Source of the DNA: Bacillota bacterium
GTDB lineage: Bacteria > Bacillota > Clostridia > Lachnospirales > Cellulosilyticaceae
Direction: 5' to 3'
Length of the DNA stretch: 64,000 bases
NCBI GenBank assembly: GCA_023410675.1
Contig: JAEYPM010000095.1
Coordinates: 1-64,000 of the forward strand
Below are positions 39,597 to 47,878 of this stretch, in pieces; positions within the stretch are counted from its first letter, which is position 1, and the number at the start of each line of letters is the position of its first letter. The translations under genes and the position numbers were made by a program. The notes below the pieces were generated by a model. The model was not told where the DNA came from and did not search any database. It saw nothing but the letters and a program-made list of their open reading frames with translations.

Positions 39597-40361
39597 ATGA
39601 TCAAAAAAACATATGGTTTATTTAAGATAGTTATTGCTATGATTACTATTTTCATAATGAATACATGGATTGTAATTGGCATGCCCGATGATTATACAGA
39701 GTATGTTGCATCAAGTATTATTCCAAAAGAAGCTCTAGAATATATAAAAATTGATGATTTATTTTATAAAGAAGAGATATCTGATGAGCTTTATAAGTAC
39801 ATCTATGGAAAGTCTTTTAAAGAAAATTGTACAACTAAGAGAGATGATCTTACCTATATAAGATTATTGTACTATGGTTTTGATAAACAGACACATGTTG
39901 GTGAATTAATCGTTAATAAATACATAGCAGATGATATTATAGAAATATTTAGAGAACTGTATAATGAAAAATATCCTATTGAGGAAATTATATTAGTAGA
40001 CCACTATGGGGCGGATGACGCATTGTCTATGAAAAACAATAATACATCATGCTTTAATTTTAGATACATATCTGGGACAAAGTCACCTTCAAAACATGGA
40101 CTTGGTTTAGCCATTGACATTAACCCCCTTTATAATCCATATGTAAAAAATAATGGGAAATGGGTTGAGCCAATTAATGCTAAAACATATGTAGATAGGA
40201 GTAAAAGTTTCCCTTATAAAATAGATCATAATGACTTGGCATATAAGCTATTTACTAAGCATGGATTTGCTTGGGGCGGAGATTGGAAAGGCTTAAAGGA
40301 TTATCAGCATTTTGAAAAAGAAAATCCAAAGACTTCTAAAGTAAGCAAAATAGATAAGTAA
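39597..40361 (+). CDS. M15-family peptidase, membrane-anchored
   Basis: The 254-residue product has an N-terminal hydrophobic anchor (about residues 7-28) and a C-terminal peptidase M15 domain with the zinc-binding pattern: SKHGLGLAIDINP near residue 164 (His and Asp ligands) and DYQHFE near residue 237 (second His). The arrangement is that of L-alanyl-D-glutamate or D-Ala-D-Ala endopeptidases related to phage endolysins, which cut peptidoglycan peptides. AAGAGGTGAC precedes ATG 39597. It is the last gene before a long hairpin. Whether it belongs with the RNA repair genes or just follows them is unclear. Confidence 0.85.
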   Translation: MIKKTYGLFKIVIAMITIFIMNTWIVIGMPDDYTEYVASSIIPKEALEYIKIDDLFYKEEISDELYKYIYGKSFKENCTTKRDDLTYIRLLYYGFDKQTHVGELIVNKYIADDIIEIFRELYNEKYPIEEIILVDHYGADDALSMKNNNTSCFNFRYISGTKSPSKHGLGLAIDINPLYNPYVKNNGKWVEPINAKTYVDRSKSFPYKIDHNDLAYKLFTKHGFAWGGDWKGLKDYQHFEKENPKTSKVSKIDK

Positions 40362-40412
40362 AATAAGTGAAGAAACTAAGTAAGATAATCAAGTTAACTA
40401 TAGCAGTTTTTT

Positions 40413-40473
40413 CTCACATAAAATGCCTAGCAACTTATTAAATACATAAGCGTGCTAGGCATTTTATTGTGAG
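40413..40473 (+). terminator. Long hairpin, probable terminator
   Basis: A 20-bp stem with one bulged base (40413-40432 with 40453-40473) encloses a smaller CTTAT/ATAAG stem. A short T run lies within the descending arm. Confidence 0.65.
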
Positions 40474-40504
40474 TAAAATAAATAATAAAAGTTATAAAAA
40501 ACTA

Positions 40505-40533
40505 TTGACAATATAGATACATAGTATTATTAT
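40505..40533 (+). promoter_or_regulatory. Promoter of the nrtR-pncA-pncB operon
   Basis: TTGACA (40505-40510) and TATTAT (40528-40533) are separated by 17 bases. Confidence 0.55.
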
Positions 40534-40550
40534 GATAATAACAAATTGAT

Positions 40551-40580
40551 AATATCATTATGAAATTAAGAAATGATATT
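40551..40580. promoter_or_regulatory. Candidate NrtR operator
   Basis: AATATCATT (40551-40559) and AATGATATT (40572-40580) form a perfect inverted repeat with 9-base arms, between the promoter and the nrtR start. Regulators of this family bind palindromes in their own operon leader, so autoregulation is likely. The motif itself is not one I know. Confidence 0.45.
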
Positions 40581-40607
40581 AAATTTAATTGATAAGAAGG
40601 TGGCGAG

Positions 40608-41516
40608 TTGAATAAGTCATACACTAAAAATAAACAAGGACTAACAGAGGAAGAATTTTTATCTTGCTATAATCCAAATGCATATGATAGGCCTTCTATG
40701 ACAGTAGATATACTTTTGTTTACAGTAATTGAAGAAGAAAATAGTAATTATAGAAGGCTTCCAGAAAAGGTGCTTAAAGTTCTTATGATAAAAAGAGGAG
40801 ATCATCCTTATATAGGGAAATGGGCTTTACCTGGTGGATTTATTAGTATGGATGAAAATCTTGAAGATGCAGCCAAACGAGAACTAAAAGAGGAAACGAA
40901 TATTGATGGAATATATATGGAACAGCTTTATACATGGGGGGATGTAGAAAGAGATCCAAGAACACGAATTATTAGTGTGTCTTATATGTCTCTTGTAAAT
41001 AGTGAAAAGCTTCATGTTAAAGCCAGTGATGATGCAGATGATGCAAAATGGTTTACAATTTCCTATAAAATCTTTCAAGAGGAGAAGACGATAACAGAAA
41101 AAGGATATGTGCTAAAACAGCTATACAATCTTGAATTATCTAGTGGAGAAGAGAAGCTTTATTCTGTTTTACAAGTAATAAAAAATGTAGTTGGCAGGAC
41201 GACACAAATCGAAAGAAAAATTGTTTCATCACAAGGAATAGCCTTTGATCATGCTAAAATTATAGCCTACGGAATTGAGAGACTCAGAACCAAAATAGAA
41301 TATACAGACATAGCTTTTAATCTTATGCCAGAAAAGTTTACACTAACGCAACTGCAGAAAGTGTATGAAATTATATTGGATAAAGAACTATTAAAAGCAA
41401 ATTTTAGAAGGAAAATTGCAGAGCTTGTCGTTGAGACCAATGAATATGTTACAGATGTAGGTCATAGGCCATCTAAGCTTTATAAGTTTAATACAAATAG
41501 AGCATTAACGGAGTAA
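40608..41516 (+). CDS. nrtR: NrtR-type Nudix transcriptional regulator of NAD metabolism
   Basis: The 302-residue protein has a Nudix domain (about residues 30-170) and a C-terminal winged helix (about 205-300: IAYGIERLRTKIEYTDIAFNLM, FTLTQLQKVYEII, FRRKI) as in NrtR repressors, which sense ADP-ribose or NAD-related ligands. The Nudix box reads GFISMDENLEDAAKRELKEE and then TNI, lacking the usual glycine, which fits a ligand-sensing rather than catalytic domain. TTG 40608 follows AAGGTGG by 4-5 bases. It heads an operon with nicotinamidase and nicotinate phosphoribosyltransferase, the standard NrtR targets. Confidence 0.88.
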   Translation: MNKSYTKNKQGLTEEEFLSCYNPNAYDRPSMTVDILLFTVIEEENSNYRRLPEKVLKVLMIKRGDHPYIGKWALPGGFISMDENLEDAAKRELKEETNIDGIYMEQLYTWGDVERDPRTRIISVSYMSLVNSEKLHVKASDDADDAKWFTISYKIFQEEKTITEKGYVLKQLYNLELSSGEEKLYSVLQVIKNVVGRTTQIERKIVSSQGIAFDHAKIIAYGIERLRTKIEYTDIAFNLMPEKFTLTQLQKVYEIILDKELLKANFRRKIAELVVETNEYVTDVGHRPSKLYKFNTNRALTE

Positions 41517-41543
41517 TTTTGATTATAAAAGGAGATGATTTAT

Positions 41544-42221
41544 ATGAAGAAGATAGATAAGACAGATTTTCTTGAAAAAAGCAAAAAAACTTTAGAAGAA
41601 ATCATTGATATGCTTGAGAAACTTCCAAGTATTCGATTAAATGATTTGAATCAAAAAAAGTCAGCTTTGGTAATAATAGATATGATCAATGGTTTTATTA
41701 AGGAAGGAGCCTTAAAGAGTTCAAGAGTTGAAGAAATAATACTTGATATAGCTAAGCTATCAGCTACATGTGATCGCTTGGGAATACAGAAAATTGCATT
41801 TGCAGACTGCCATACAGAAGAGTCACCAGAGTTTGAAGCATATCCTATGCATTGCATAAAAGGGAGCTATGAGGCAGAGATAGTAGATGAGATTAAGAAA
41901 GTTGGCGGATATAGGCTCATAGAGAAAAACTCTACTAATGGATTTCTTGAAGAAGAATTTACAAGATGGCTCAGTGAAAACAAAGAGATAGATACCTTTA
42001 TTCTTACTGGAGATTGTACAGATATTTGCGTGTTGCAATTTGCAATAACATTAAAAACATGGTTTAACATGAAAAACATCAAGGCTCGTGTGATTGTTCC
42101 TATTGATTGTGTAGAAACTTATGATTTAGGTATGCATGATGCATATCTTATGAATGTAATGGCATTATATAATATGATTATCAATGGTGTTGAGGTAGTA
42201 AAAACAATTAAAGATATATAA
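41544..42221 (+). CDS. pncA: Nicotinamidase-like isochorismatase-family hydrolase
   Basis: The 225-residue protein has the cysteine hydrolase fold: LVIIDMINGF (catalytic Asp), ADCHTEESPEFEAYPMHC and the nucleophile Cys in TGDCTDICVLQFA. Nicotinamidases turn nicotinamide into nicotinate, feeding the phosphoribosyltransferase encoded 17 bases downstream. It carries an N-terminal helical extension of about 35 residues not present in short PncA proteins. ATG 41544 is chosen over ATG 41535 because AAAGGAG (41528-41534) is 9 bases from it. Context strongly favours nicotinamidase over other isochorismatase relatives. Confidence 0.88.
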   Translation: MKKIDKTDFLEKSKKTLEEIIDMLEKLPSIRLNDLNQKKSALVIIDMINGFIKEGALKSSRVEEIILDIAKLSATCDRLGIQKIAFADCHTEESPEFEAYPMHCIKGSYEAEIVDEIKKVGGYRLIEKNSTNGFLEEEFTRWLSENKEIDTFILTGDCTDICVLQFAITLKTWFNMKNIKARVIVPIDCVETYDLGMHDAYLMNVMALYNMIINGVEVVKTIKDI

Positions 42222-42238
42222 GATAGGAGAGAAGCGAT

Positions 42239-43681
42239 ATGAAGAAAATAAATTTAACCATGCTCAGTGACTTTTATGAACTGACTATGGCAAATGGATA
42301 TTTAGCAAATGGTTTAAAGGATAAAGTGGTTTATTTTGATATGTTTTTTAGGAGAGTGCCAGATGGCGGAGGATTTGCAATAATGGCTGGCGTGCAGCAG
42401 CTATTAGAATATCTAAAAAATCTTAAATTTGATGACGAGGATATTGAGTATTTAAGAAGTAAGCAAATGTTTGAAGAAGAATTTTTGCAGTATCTTAAAG
42501 ATTTTAATTTTAGCTGCGATGTTTGGGCTGTGCCGGAAGGAACACCAATATTCCCAAATGAGCCTATTGTTACGGTAAGGGGACCCATTATTGAAGCACA
42601 GTTTATTGAAACAATGATTTTATTAATCATCAATCACCAAAGTCTTATTGCAACCAAAGCCAATAGAATAGTAAGAGCAGCACAAGGCAGAAGTGTTATG
42701 GAATTTGGTTCAAGAAGAGCACAAGGAGGAGATGCTGCTGTACTAGGAGCAAGAGCTGCTTATATAGGTGGCTGTGCAGGAACAGCTTGCACGCTTGCAG
42801 AAAAGGACCATGGCATTTTGGCACTTGGTACTATGGCTCATAGCTGGGTTCAAATGTTTCCAACTGAATTTGAGGCATTTAGAGCTTATGCAAGAACTTA
42901 TCCAAGTGATTGTACCTTATTAGTTGACACTTATAGCGTATTAAAATCTGGCATTCCTAATGCAATAAAAGTATTTAATGAAGAAGTTGTCCCTAGAGGA
43001 TATAGACCAAAGGGCATTAGAATTGATAGTGGAGATATAGCTTATCTTTCTAGAAAAGCAAGAAAGATGCTCGATGAAGCAGGATTTGAAGATTGTAAAA
43101 TCGTGGCATCTAATGCATTAGATGAATGGATTATAAGAGACCTTTTCATTCAAGGAGCAAAAATTGATTCATTTGGCGTAGGGGAAAGGTTAATAACTTC
43201 TAAATCAGATCCTGTGTTTGGAGGTGTATATAAGCTTGTAGCCATTGAAGAAGGTGAGCAGTTAATTCCCAAAATAAAAATTAGTGAAAATATTGGTAAA
43301 GTAACAAATCCAGGGTTTAAGAGTGTATGGAGATTATATGATAATGACACTGGAAATGCTATAGCAGATGTAATTACGATGCATGATGAAGTCATCGATG
43401 AAAATGCATCTTATGAGTTGTTTGATCCAGAATACACATGGAAGAGAAAGACAATTAATAACTTTCATGCAAGAAAACTTCTTGTTCAACTTTTTGACAA
43501 GGGCGTATGCATCTATAATTCACCATCACTAGAAGATATAAGGAATTATTGTGATCAGCAGATAAAATTACTGTGGGATGAAGTTAAAAGATTTGAGAAT
43601 CCACATAAGTACTATGTTGATTTATCATTACAGCTATGGGAAGTAAAGCAAAACCTGCTAAAGGAACACACTTTAGCGTAA
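42239..43681 (+). CDS. pncB: Nicotinate phosphoribosyltransferase
   Basis: This enzyme makes nicotinate mononucleotide from nicotinate and PRPP in NAD salvage. The 480-residue protein shows the NAPRTase pattern: an N-terminal MLSDFYELTMANGYL, then SVMEFGSRRAQGGDAAV with the active-site region, ALGTMAHSWVQMFPTEFEAF, IRIDSGD and the phosphate-binding segment near FGVGERLIT. Length is as expected for the longer Gram-positive form. AGGAGAGAAG precedes the ATG. It is the third gene of the nrtR operon and is followed by a strong terminator. Confidence 0.95.
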   Translation: MKKINLTMLSDFYELTMANGYLANGLKDKVVYFDMFFRRVPDGGGFAIMAGVQQLLEYLKNLKFDDEDIEYLRSKQMFEEEFLQYLKDFNFSCDVWAVPEGTPIFPNEPIVTVRGPIIEAQFIETMILLIINHQSLIATKANRIVRAAQGRSVMEFGSRRAQGGDAAVLGARAAYIGGCAGTACTLAEKDHGILALGTMAHSWVQMFPTEFEAFRAYARTYPSDCTLLVDTYSVLKSGIPNAIKVFNEEVVPRGYRPKGIRIDSGDIAYLSRKARKMLDEAGFEDCKIVASNALDEWIIRDLFIQGAKIDSFGVGERLITSKSDPVFGGVYKLVAIEEGEQLIPKIKISENIGKVTNPGFKSVWRLYDNDTGNAIADVITMHDEVIDENASYELFDPEYTWKRKTINNFHARKLLVQLFDKGVCIYNSPSLEDIRNYCDQQIKLLWDEVKRFENPHKYYVDLSLQLWEVKQNLLKEHTLA

Positions 43682-43690
43682 GGTTATCCG

Positions 43691-43747
43691 AATACTCCTT
43701 TGGGAACATAATATTGTAAAAATATTATCTCAAAGGAGTATTTTTTT
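43691..43747 (+). terminator. Terminator after pncB
   Basis: AATACTCCTTTG (43691-43702) pairs with CAAAGGAGTATT (43731-43742), an inner ATAATATT stem is stacked inside, and seven T residues follow from 43741. Confidence 0.92.
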
Positions 43748-43797
43748 ATATTTATCAAAATACATTAAATTGAAATAATGAAAAGTTCCTTATAATA

Positions 43798-43826
43798 TTG
43801 TAACAATATAGAAAAAAATGTATAAT
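43798..43826 (+). promoter_or_regulatory. Sigma-A-type promoter
   Basis: TTGTAA (43798-43803), 17 bases, TATAAT (43821-43826), about 40 bases before the next gene. Confidence 0.65.
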
Positions 43827-43865
43827 AGAGATAATAGTAACTTTAATGAATAAGGAGCGTGCATA

Positions 43866-44480
43866 ATGGAGATCAGTACTATTAAGACTAAAGCGGATGA
43901 ATATAAAGAAATAGTAGACAGATTTAATAGTAATTTAGAGTCGCTTGAGGAAGCAATTCCAAAGTATACACAGATGTGGGAAGCTGAAGGATATAAGAGA
44001 GCACAGGAATTTAAAAGACAGTTTGTTAGTGCCTTTAAAATGAATCGTTTTGAAGTAGAGAATTTAGAGACAAAAGCTAAAGCGAAATATCAGTATAAAA
44101 TTATTGATCTTTGTATCAATAATAAAAGAGGAAGCACCGTAATATATAATTTGCTTGAGAGTGGACAGCCCCTTCAACTTGAATTTGAGATAACACTTGA
44201 AAAAGAAAATCCAGACAAACCACATTGGAATATTGTAATTAATGAAAAAACAATTTCTTTATTAGAAGAAGGCTATAAGGATGTTATTACTGCAACATGT
44301 TTTACAGGACAAAAATTTGATATTGAGGCTGTAAAGGTTGCTAATAAACAGATAGAAGAACATCTCCGTTTTATGAAGTTTAGAATGGATAAATTTGAAT
44401 CTGTTGAATATATGATTTATGGATTTGAAAATAGAAGTATTAAAGGAAAGACTTTTGAAGAAATACTTAAGCAGTTATAG
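43866..44480 (+). CDS. Hypothetical cytoplasmic protein
   Basis: I do not recognise a family. The 204-residue product has no signal peptide or transmembrane helix. The first 80 residues are highly charged and helical, probably a coiled coil (YKEIVDRFNSNLESLEEAI). A middle part (about 80-150) has beta-strand character (LQLEFEITLEKENPDKPHWNI), and the end is helical again. ATG 43866 follows AAGGAG. It is a single gene with its own promoter and a terminator, between the NAD salvage operon and the electron transfer locus. Confidence 0.65.
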   Translation: MEISTIKTKADEYKEIVDRFNSNLESLEEAIPKYTQMWEAEGYKRAQEFKRQFVSAFKMNRFEVENLETKAKAKYQYKIIDLCINNKRGSTVIYNLLESGQPLQLEFEITLEKENPDKPHWNIVINEKTISLLEEGYKDVITATCFTGQKFDIEAVKVANKQIEEHLRFMKFRMDKFESVEYMIYGFENRSIKGKTFEEILKQL

Positions 44481-44496
44481 GATACATATAGTACGT

Positions 44497-44527
44497 AAAA
44501 GGAAGTTCTAAACAAGGACTTCTTTTT
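44497..44527 (+). terminator. Probable terminator
   Basis: AAAAGGAAGTTC (44497-44508) pairs with GGACTTCTTTTT (44516-44527) with a small bulge, ending in five T residues. Confidence 0.7.
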
Positions 44528-44790
44528 AGTATTCAAAAACACTTAAGTATATACAATGTAATCAAAATCGTAGAATATAAATTTAGTATGTATATTATAT
44601 CTAAAGAGTGGAGATAAATGTTTATAAAAGTTAATATTAATAATGTAGATTCTATACAAGTATTGTATTAACATTATTAATTTTCGTTAATATATGAGTA
44701 TTTATCGAAAAATCTAGCATTAAGTGGCTGTATAAGACAAGTGTTTAAGTTGTTTATCGATAGATTAATCCATATAATTGTAATAATATT
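44528..44790. other. AT-rich intergenic region with an inverted repeat
   Basis: An 11-bp inverted repeat (ATTAATAATGT 44636-44646, ACATTATTAAT 44671-44681) overlaps a 17-codon open frame from ATG 44618 that has a GTGGAG site upstream. Neither has enough support to be called a gene. I see nothing else. Confidence 0.4.
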
Positions 44791-44855
44791 ACAAAATAAT
44801 ACAATAATTGAAGAATTGTTATTTTGTTGACGAACCCTGTCGATTTTGGTAAAAT
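44791..44855 (+). promoter_or_regulatory. Promoter of the electron transfer operon with overlapping inverted repeat
   Basis: TTGACG (44827-44832), 17 bases, TAAAAT (44850-44855). A perfect 9-base inverted repeat (ACAAAATAA 44791-44799 and TTATTTTGT 44819-44827) ends at the first base of the -35 box, so a regulator bound there would contact the polymerase. The regulator is not known. Confidence 0.6.
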
Positions 44856-44885
44856 ATATGAGTAAATCGAGATAAGGAGAAGATC

Positions 44886-46898
44886 ATGGAACAAAAAATA
44901 GTGGTTATAGGTGCTGGCTATGCTGGAGTTTTAACTGCCAAAAAGTTAGCCAAAAGGTTTAAAAAAAGCAGTAATGTTCATATTACTATTATTGATAAAA
45001 ATCCATACCATACCATGCTCACAGAGCTTCATGAAGTGGCAGCAAATCGTGTGGATGAAGATAGTATACGTATCAGTTTGAAAAAGATTTTTGCTTCACG
45101 TAAAGTTGATGTAATCCTTGATGAAGTGAAAGATATTGATTTTAAGCAAAAAAATGTATTAGGTAAAAATAGTAACTATAGCTATGACTATTTAGTCTTA
45201 GCAGCAGGCTCGAAACCCACTTTTTTTGGTGTTGAAGGAGCTGAGGATTATTCACTTAAACTGTGGTCTTACAATGATGCAGTTGTTTTAAAAGAACATA
45301 TTCATAGTATGTTTAGAAAGGCTGCATGTGAAACAAATTTAGAGGAAAAGAGAAGGTTATTAACTTTTCACGTGGTTGGAGCAGGATTTACAGGTGTAGA
45401 GATGGTGGGCGAATTAGCAGAATATGTTCCAATTCTCTGTGAAAAATATGAAATCGAAAGAGAAGATGTAACGCTATATAATGTGGATATATTAGAGCGC
45501 ACGGTGCCATTCTTACCTGAAAAATTATCAAATAAAGTAGAAAAGCGTCTTAAGAAAATGAGTGTTACATTGATGCTTAACACCAATGTAACTAAAATAG
45601 GACAAGACTTTATTGAAACAAAAGCTAAGAATCAAGACAATACAGTTCATCAAAAAACAGGTACAGTCATTTGGGCAGCAGGTATCGAAAGTGCAAACAT
45701 CACCCAAAAAGCTGCTGAGACTTTACCATCACAAAATAGAGGGCGTATTAAGGTAGATGATTATCTTCGTTCATTAGAGCATAAGGATGTATTTATTGTG
45801 GGCGATAATATGTATTATGTTCCTGAAGGAGAAAAACAATCTGTGCCTCAGATGGTTGAAAACTGTGAACAAAGTGCTGCTATTGCGGCAAAAAATATTG
45901 CTTGTGCAGTGAATCAGTCTGGTGAAATGATCAAATATAAGCCATCATTCCATGGGGTCATGGTATGTATTGGTGGCAGATATGGGGTTGCTAGAGTTGG
46001 ATTACCTAATCTTATGTTTAATTTACCATCATTTTTAGCGATGTTATCAAAACATTTTATTAATATTATTTATTTTATTCAAGTACTAGGTTGGAACAAA
46101 GTATTTAGCTATGTAAAACACGAATTTTTTACGATAAGAAATTGTCGTAGTTTTGTTGGCGGACACTTTTCCAATAGAAACCCAAGTTTCCTATTGGTTC
46201 CATTAAGAATATGGCTAGGAGCAGTTTGGCTCTTTGAGGGTATAAAGAAAATTGTTGAAGGTTGGTTTAATGAGCCAAAACTCGCAAGTTTTTTTGGAGG
46301 AGCAAATGCTTGGTATAATGGAATACTTGGCGTGGTAAATGAAAATGCAACAAACACAGCAGGGACTACGCAAGCAGCAGATGTGGTTACTGCAGCAACA
46401 GAAGCAGCAGATGCAGTTACTTCAGCAACAGGAGCTGTGGCTGAGAAAGTAGGAACAGTTATTTTTAATTGGGATTTTGGGCTATTTAAAACTATTTTTG
46501 TTAGTGGAAAAGAGTTAGCTGAATCTGCTCTAAATGATTATGCATTTCGCTTAGATGTTCCTCTTATGAATTGGTTTCTTGATAAATTTATCATGCCATA
46601 TGAACCTGTTCAGATGTTTATGCAGATATTTATTGTTGTAGCAGAAATATTAATAGGTCTAGCACTTATTGGTGGACTTTTTACTTTTCCTGCATCAGCA
46701 GTTTCTCTGGTTCTTCAAATGATGTTCGTATGTACAACAGGACTATATTTAGGAACATTTTGGATGATATTTGCAGGAATTGCTGTTTTAATTGGGGCAG
46801 GAAGAACGTTTGGCTTAGATTATTACGTAATGCCTTTTCTTAAAAAGAAGTGGAAGAACTTAAGGATTGTAAAAAGGTTGTATATTTATAATGATTAA
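44886..46898 (+). CDS. ndh2: Type II NADH dehydrogenase with membrane tail (Ndh2 of the EET pathway)
   Basis: The first 420 residues are a FAD-dependent NADH:quinone oxidoreductase: FAD fold VVIGAGYAGVLTAKKL at 5-20, NAD fold VVGAGFTGVEMVGEL at about 163-177, and VFIVGDNMY near 303. The remaining 250 residues are a membrane domain with several helices, DoxX-like (LRIWLGAVWLFEGIKKI, EILIGLALIGGLFTFPA). This long form, 670 residues, matches the Ndh2 of Listeria extracellular electron transfer, which passes electrons from NADH to a membrane quinone. An Ala/Thr-rich stretch (about 485-525) contains a doubled 10-residue unit. ATG 44886 follows AAGGAGAAG. It overlaps the next gene by 8 bases. Confidence 0.88.
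   Translation: MEQKIVVIGAGYAGVLTAKKLAKRFKKSSNVHITIIDKNPYHTMLTELHEVAANRVDEDSIRISLKKIFASRKVDVILDEVKDIDFKQKNVLGKNSNYSYDYLVLAAGSKPTFFGVEGAEDYSLKLWSYNDAVVLKEHIHSMFRKAACETNLEEKRRLLTFHVVGAGFTGVEMVGELAEYVPILCEKYEIEREDVTLYNVDILERTVPFLPEKLSNKVEKRLKKMSVTLMLNTNVTKIGQDFIETKAKNQDNTVHQKTGTVIWAAGIESANITQKAAETLPSQNRGRIKVDDYLRSLEHKDVFIVGDNMYYVPEGEKQSVPQMVENCEQSAAIAAKNIACAVNQSGEMIKYKPSFHGVMVCIGGRYGVARVGLPNLMFNLPSFLAMLSKHFINIIYFIQVLGWNKVFSYVKHEFFTIRNCRSFVGGHFSNRNPSFLLVPLRIWLGAVWLFEGIKKIVEGWFNEPKLASFFGGANAWYNGILGVVNENATNTAGTTQAADVVTAATEAADAVTSATGAVAEKVGTVIFNWDFGLFKTIFVSGKELAESALNDYAFRLDVPLMNWFLDKFIMPYEPVQMFMQIFIVVAEILIGLALIGGLFTFPASAVSLVLQMMFVCTTGLYLGTFWMIFAGIAVLIGAGRTFGLDYYVMPFLKKKWKNLRIVKRLYIYND
46374..46433 (+). 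repeat. 30-bp direct repeat inside ndh2
   Basis: Two 30-base units (46374-46403 and 46404-46433) match at 26 positions and encode AADVVTAATE and AADAVTSATG, an Ala/Thr-rich extracellular or loop segment. Confidence 0.75.
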
Positions 46899-47877
46899 TA
46901 AAAATAATAATATATTAGATAGCCCCACAGATCTCTTCTATTTTGATCAAGCAATGGATTTGGTAAAAAATGAAATAGATACAGCGTTATCAACAGCCCC
47001 ACTTATTATACGTAAATACACAGAACACTTAAAGTTATCAAGAGGTAAGTATATTCGTGCTTTAGCTGTACTTACATGTGCTGAAAATAAAGAAGAACTT
47101 ATTCATCAAGATGCAGTAAAATTTGCAGCAGGTATTGAAATTTTGCATCTAGCAACATTAGTCCATGATGATGTTATAGATAATGCCCCTATAAGAAGAG
47201 GAAACATGACTTTACAAAAAAAATATGGGCAACGCACAGCTGTTATTTGTGGCGATTATTTACTAGCCATGGCACTAAAAAAAGCAGCACAAGTTACAGA
47301 TAAAAAACATTATCTTGATTTTGAGGTTCCTGACTATGTAAGTAAATTATGCCTTGGTGAATTAAGACAGCATATTAATAATAATAACTTTGATTTATCC
47401 ATTTATGAGTATTTAAAGATCATCTCAGGTAAAACAGCGGCACTTTTTGAAGCAGCCTTTCTTGCAGGTGCTGTTGTCTCCGAAGGCAATTCTGAAATAC
47501 TCAAGCAATATAAAAATTTGGGTCGTTACGTAGGCATGATTTTTCAGCTTATGGATGATTGTATGGATTTTGAAGATTCAGAGGAAGTTGCTAAAAAACC
47601 AGTGCAGTCAGATCTTGAGCAAGGTGTAATTACTTTACCACTCATTCATGCGTTCCATAATATTAGTGGGTTTAAAGAAAGCGTAAGAAGCAACTTATCA
47701 AGGAAGGAAATTAATGGAGTTGTTATTAAGTCTGGTGGGCTGGATTTTACGAGAATGTTGGCAAACAAATACTATAATAAGTCTATAAAAATTATTCACA
47801 CTATAGAAATGACAGAAGCAAAGAGAAAAAGATTAACAGGGCTTTTAGATAAAGCTTGTGGAAGATTGAGGCGTTAA
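46891..47877 (+). CDS. dmkB: Polyprenyl diphosphate synthase (DmkB/HepT-like)
   Basis: This trans-prenyltransferase builds the isoprenoid side chain of a quinone. The first aspartate-rich motif is LVHDDVIDNAPIRRG (Asp93, Asp94, Asp97) and the second is QLMDDCMDFED near residues 219-229. The 328-residue length fits heptaprenyl or related synthases. It overlaps ndh2 by 8 bases and ends 1 base before the UbiA gene. That order (dehydrogenase, prenyl synthase, quinone prenyltransferase) parallels dmkB-dmkA of the Listeria EET locus, so the product probably supplies demethylmenaquinone side chains dedicated to this pathway. Confidence 0.88.
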   Translation: MINKNNNILDSPTDLFYFDQAMDLVKNEIDTALSTAPLIIRKYTEHLKLSRGKYIRALAVLTCAENKEELIHQDAVKFAAGIEILHLATLVHDDVIDNAPIRRGNMTLQKKYGQRTAVICGDYLLAMALKKAAQVTDKKHYLDFEVPDYVSKLCLGELRQHINNNNFDLSIYEYLKIISGKTAALFEAAFLAGAVVSEGNSEILKQYKNLGRYVGMIFQLMDDCMDFEDSEEVAKKPVQSDLEQGVITLPLIHAFHNISGFKESVRSNLSRKEINGVVIKSGGLDFTRMLANKYYNKSIKIIHTIEMTEAKRKRLTGLLDKACGRLRR

Positions 47878-47878
47878 T

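Noticed and set aside
44618..44671. 17-codon leader peptide upstream of ndh2
   Set aside because: It has a GTGGAG site but no promoter, no run of regulatory codons and no attenuator behind it. Random short frames like this are expected in AT-rich DNA.
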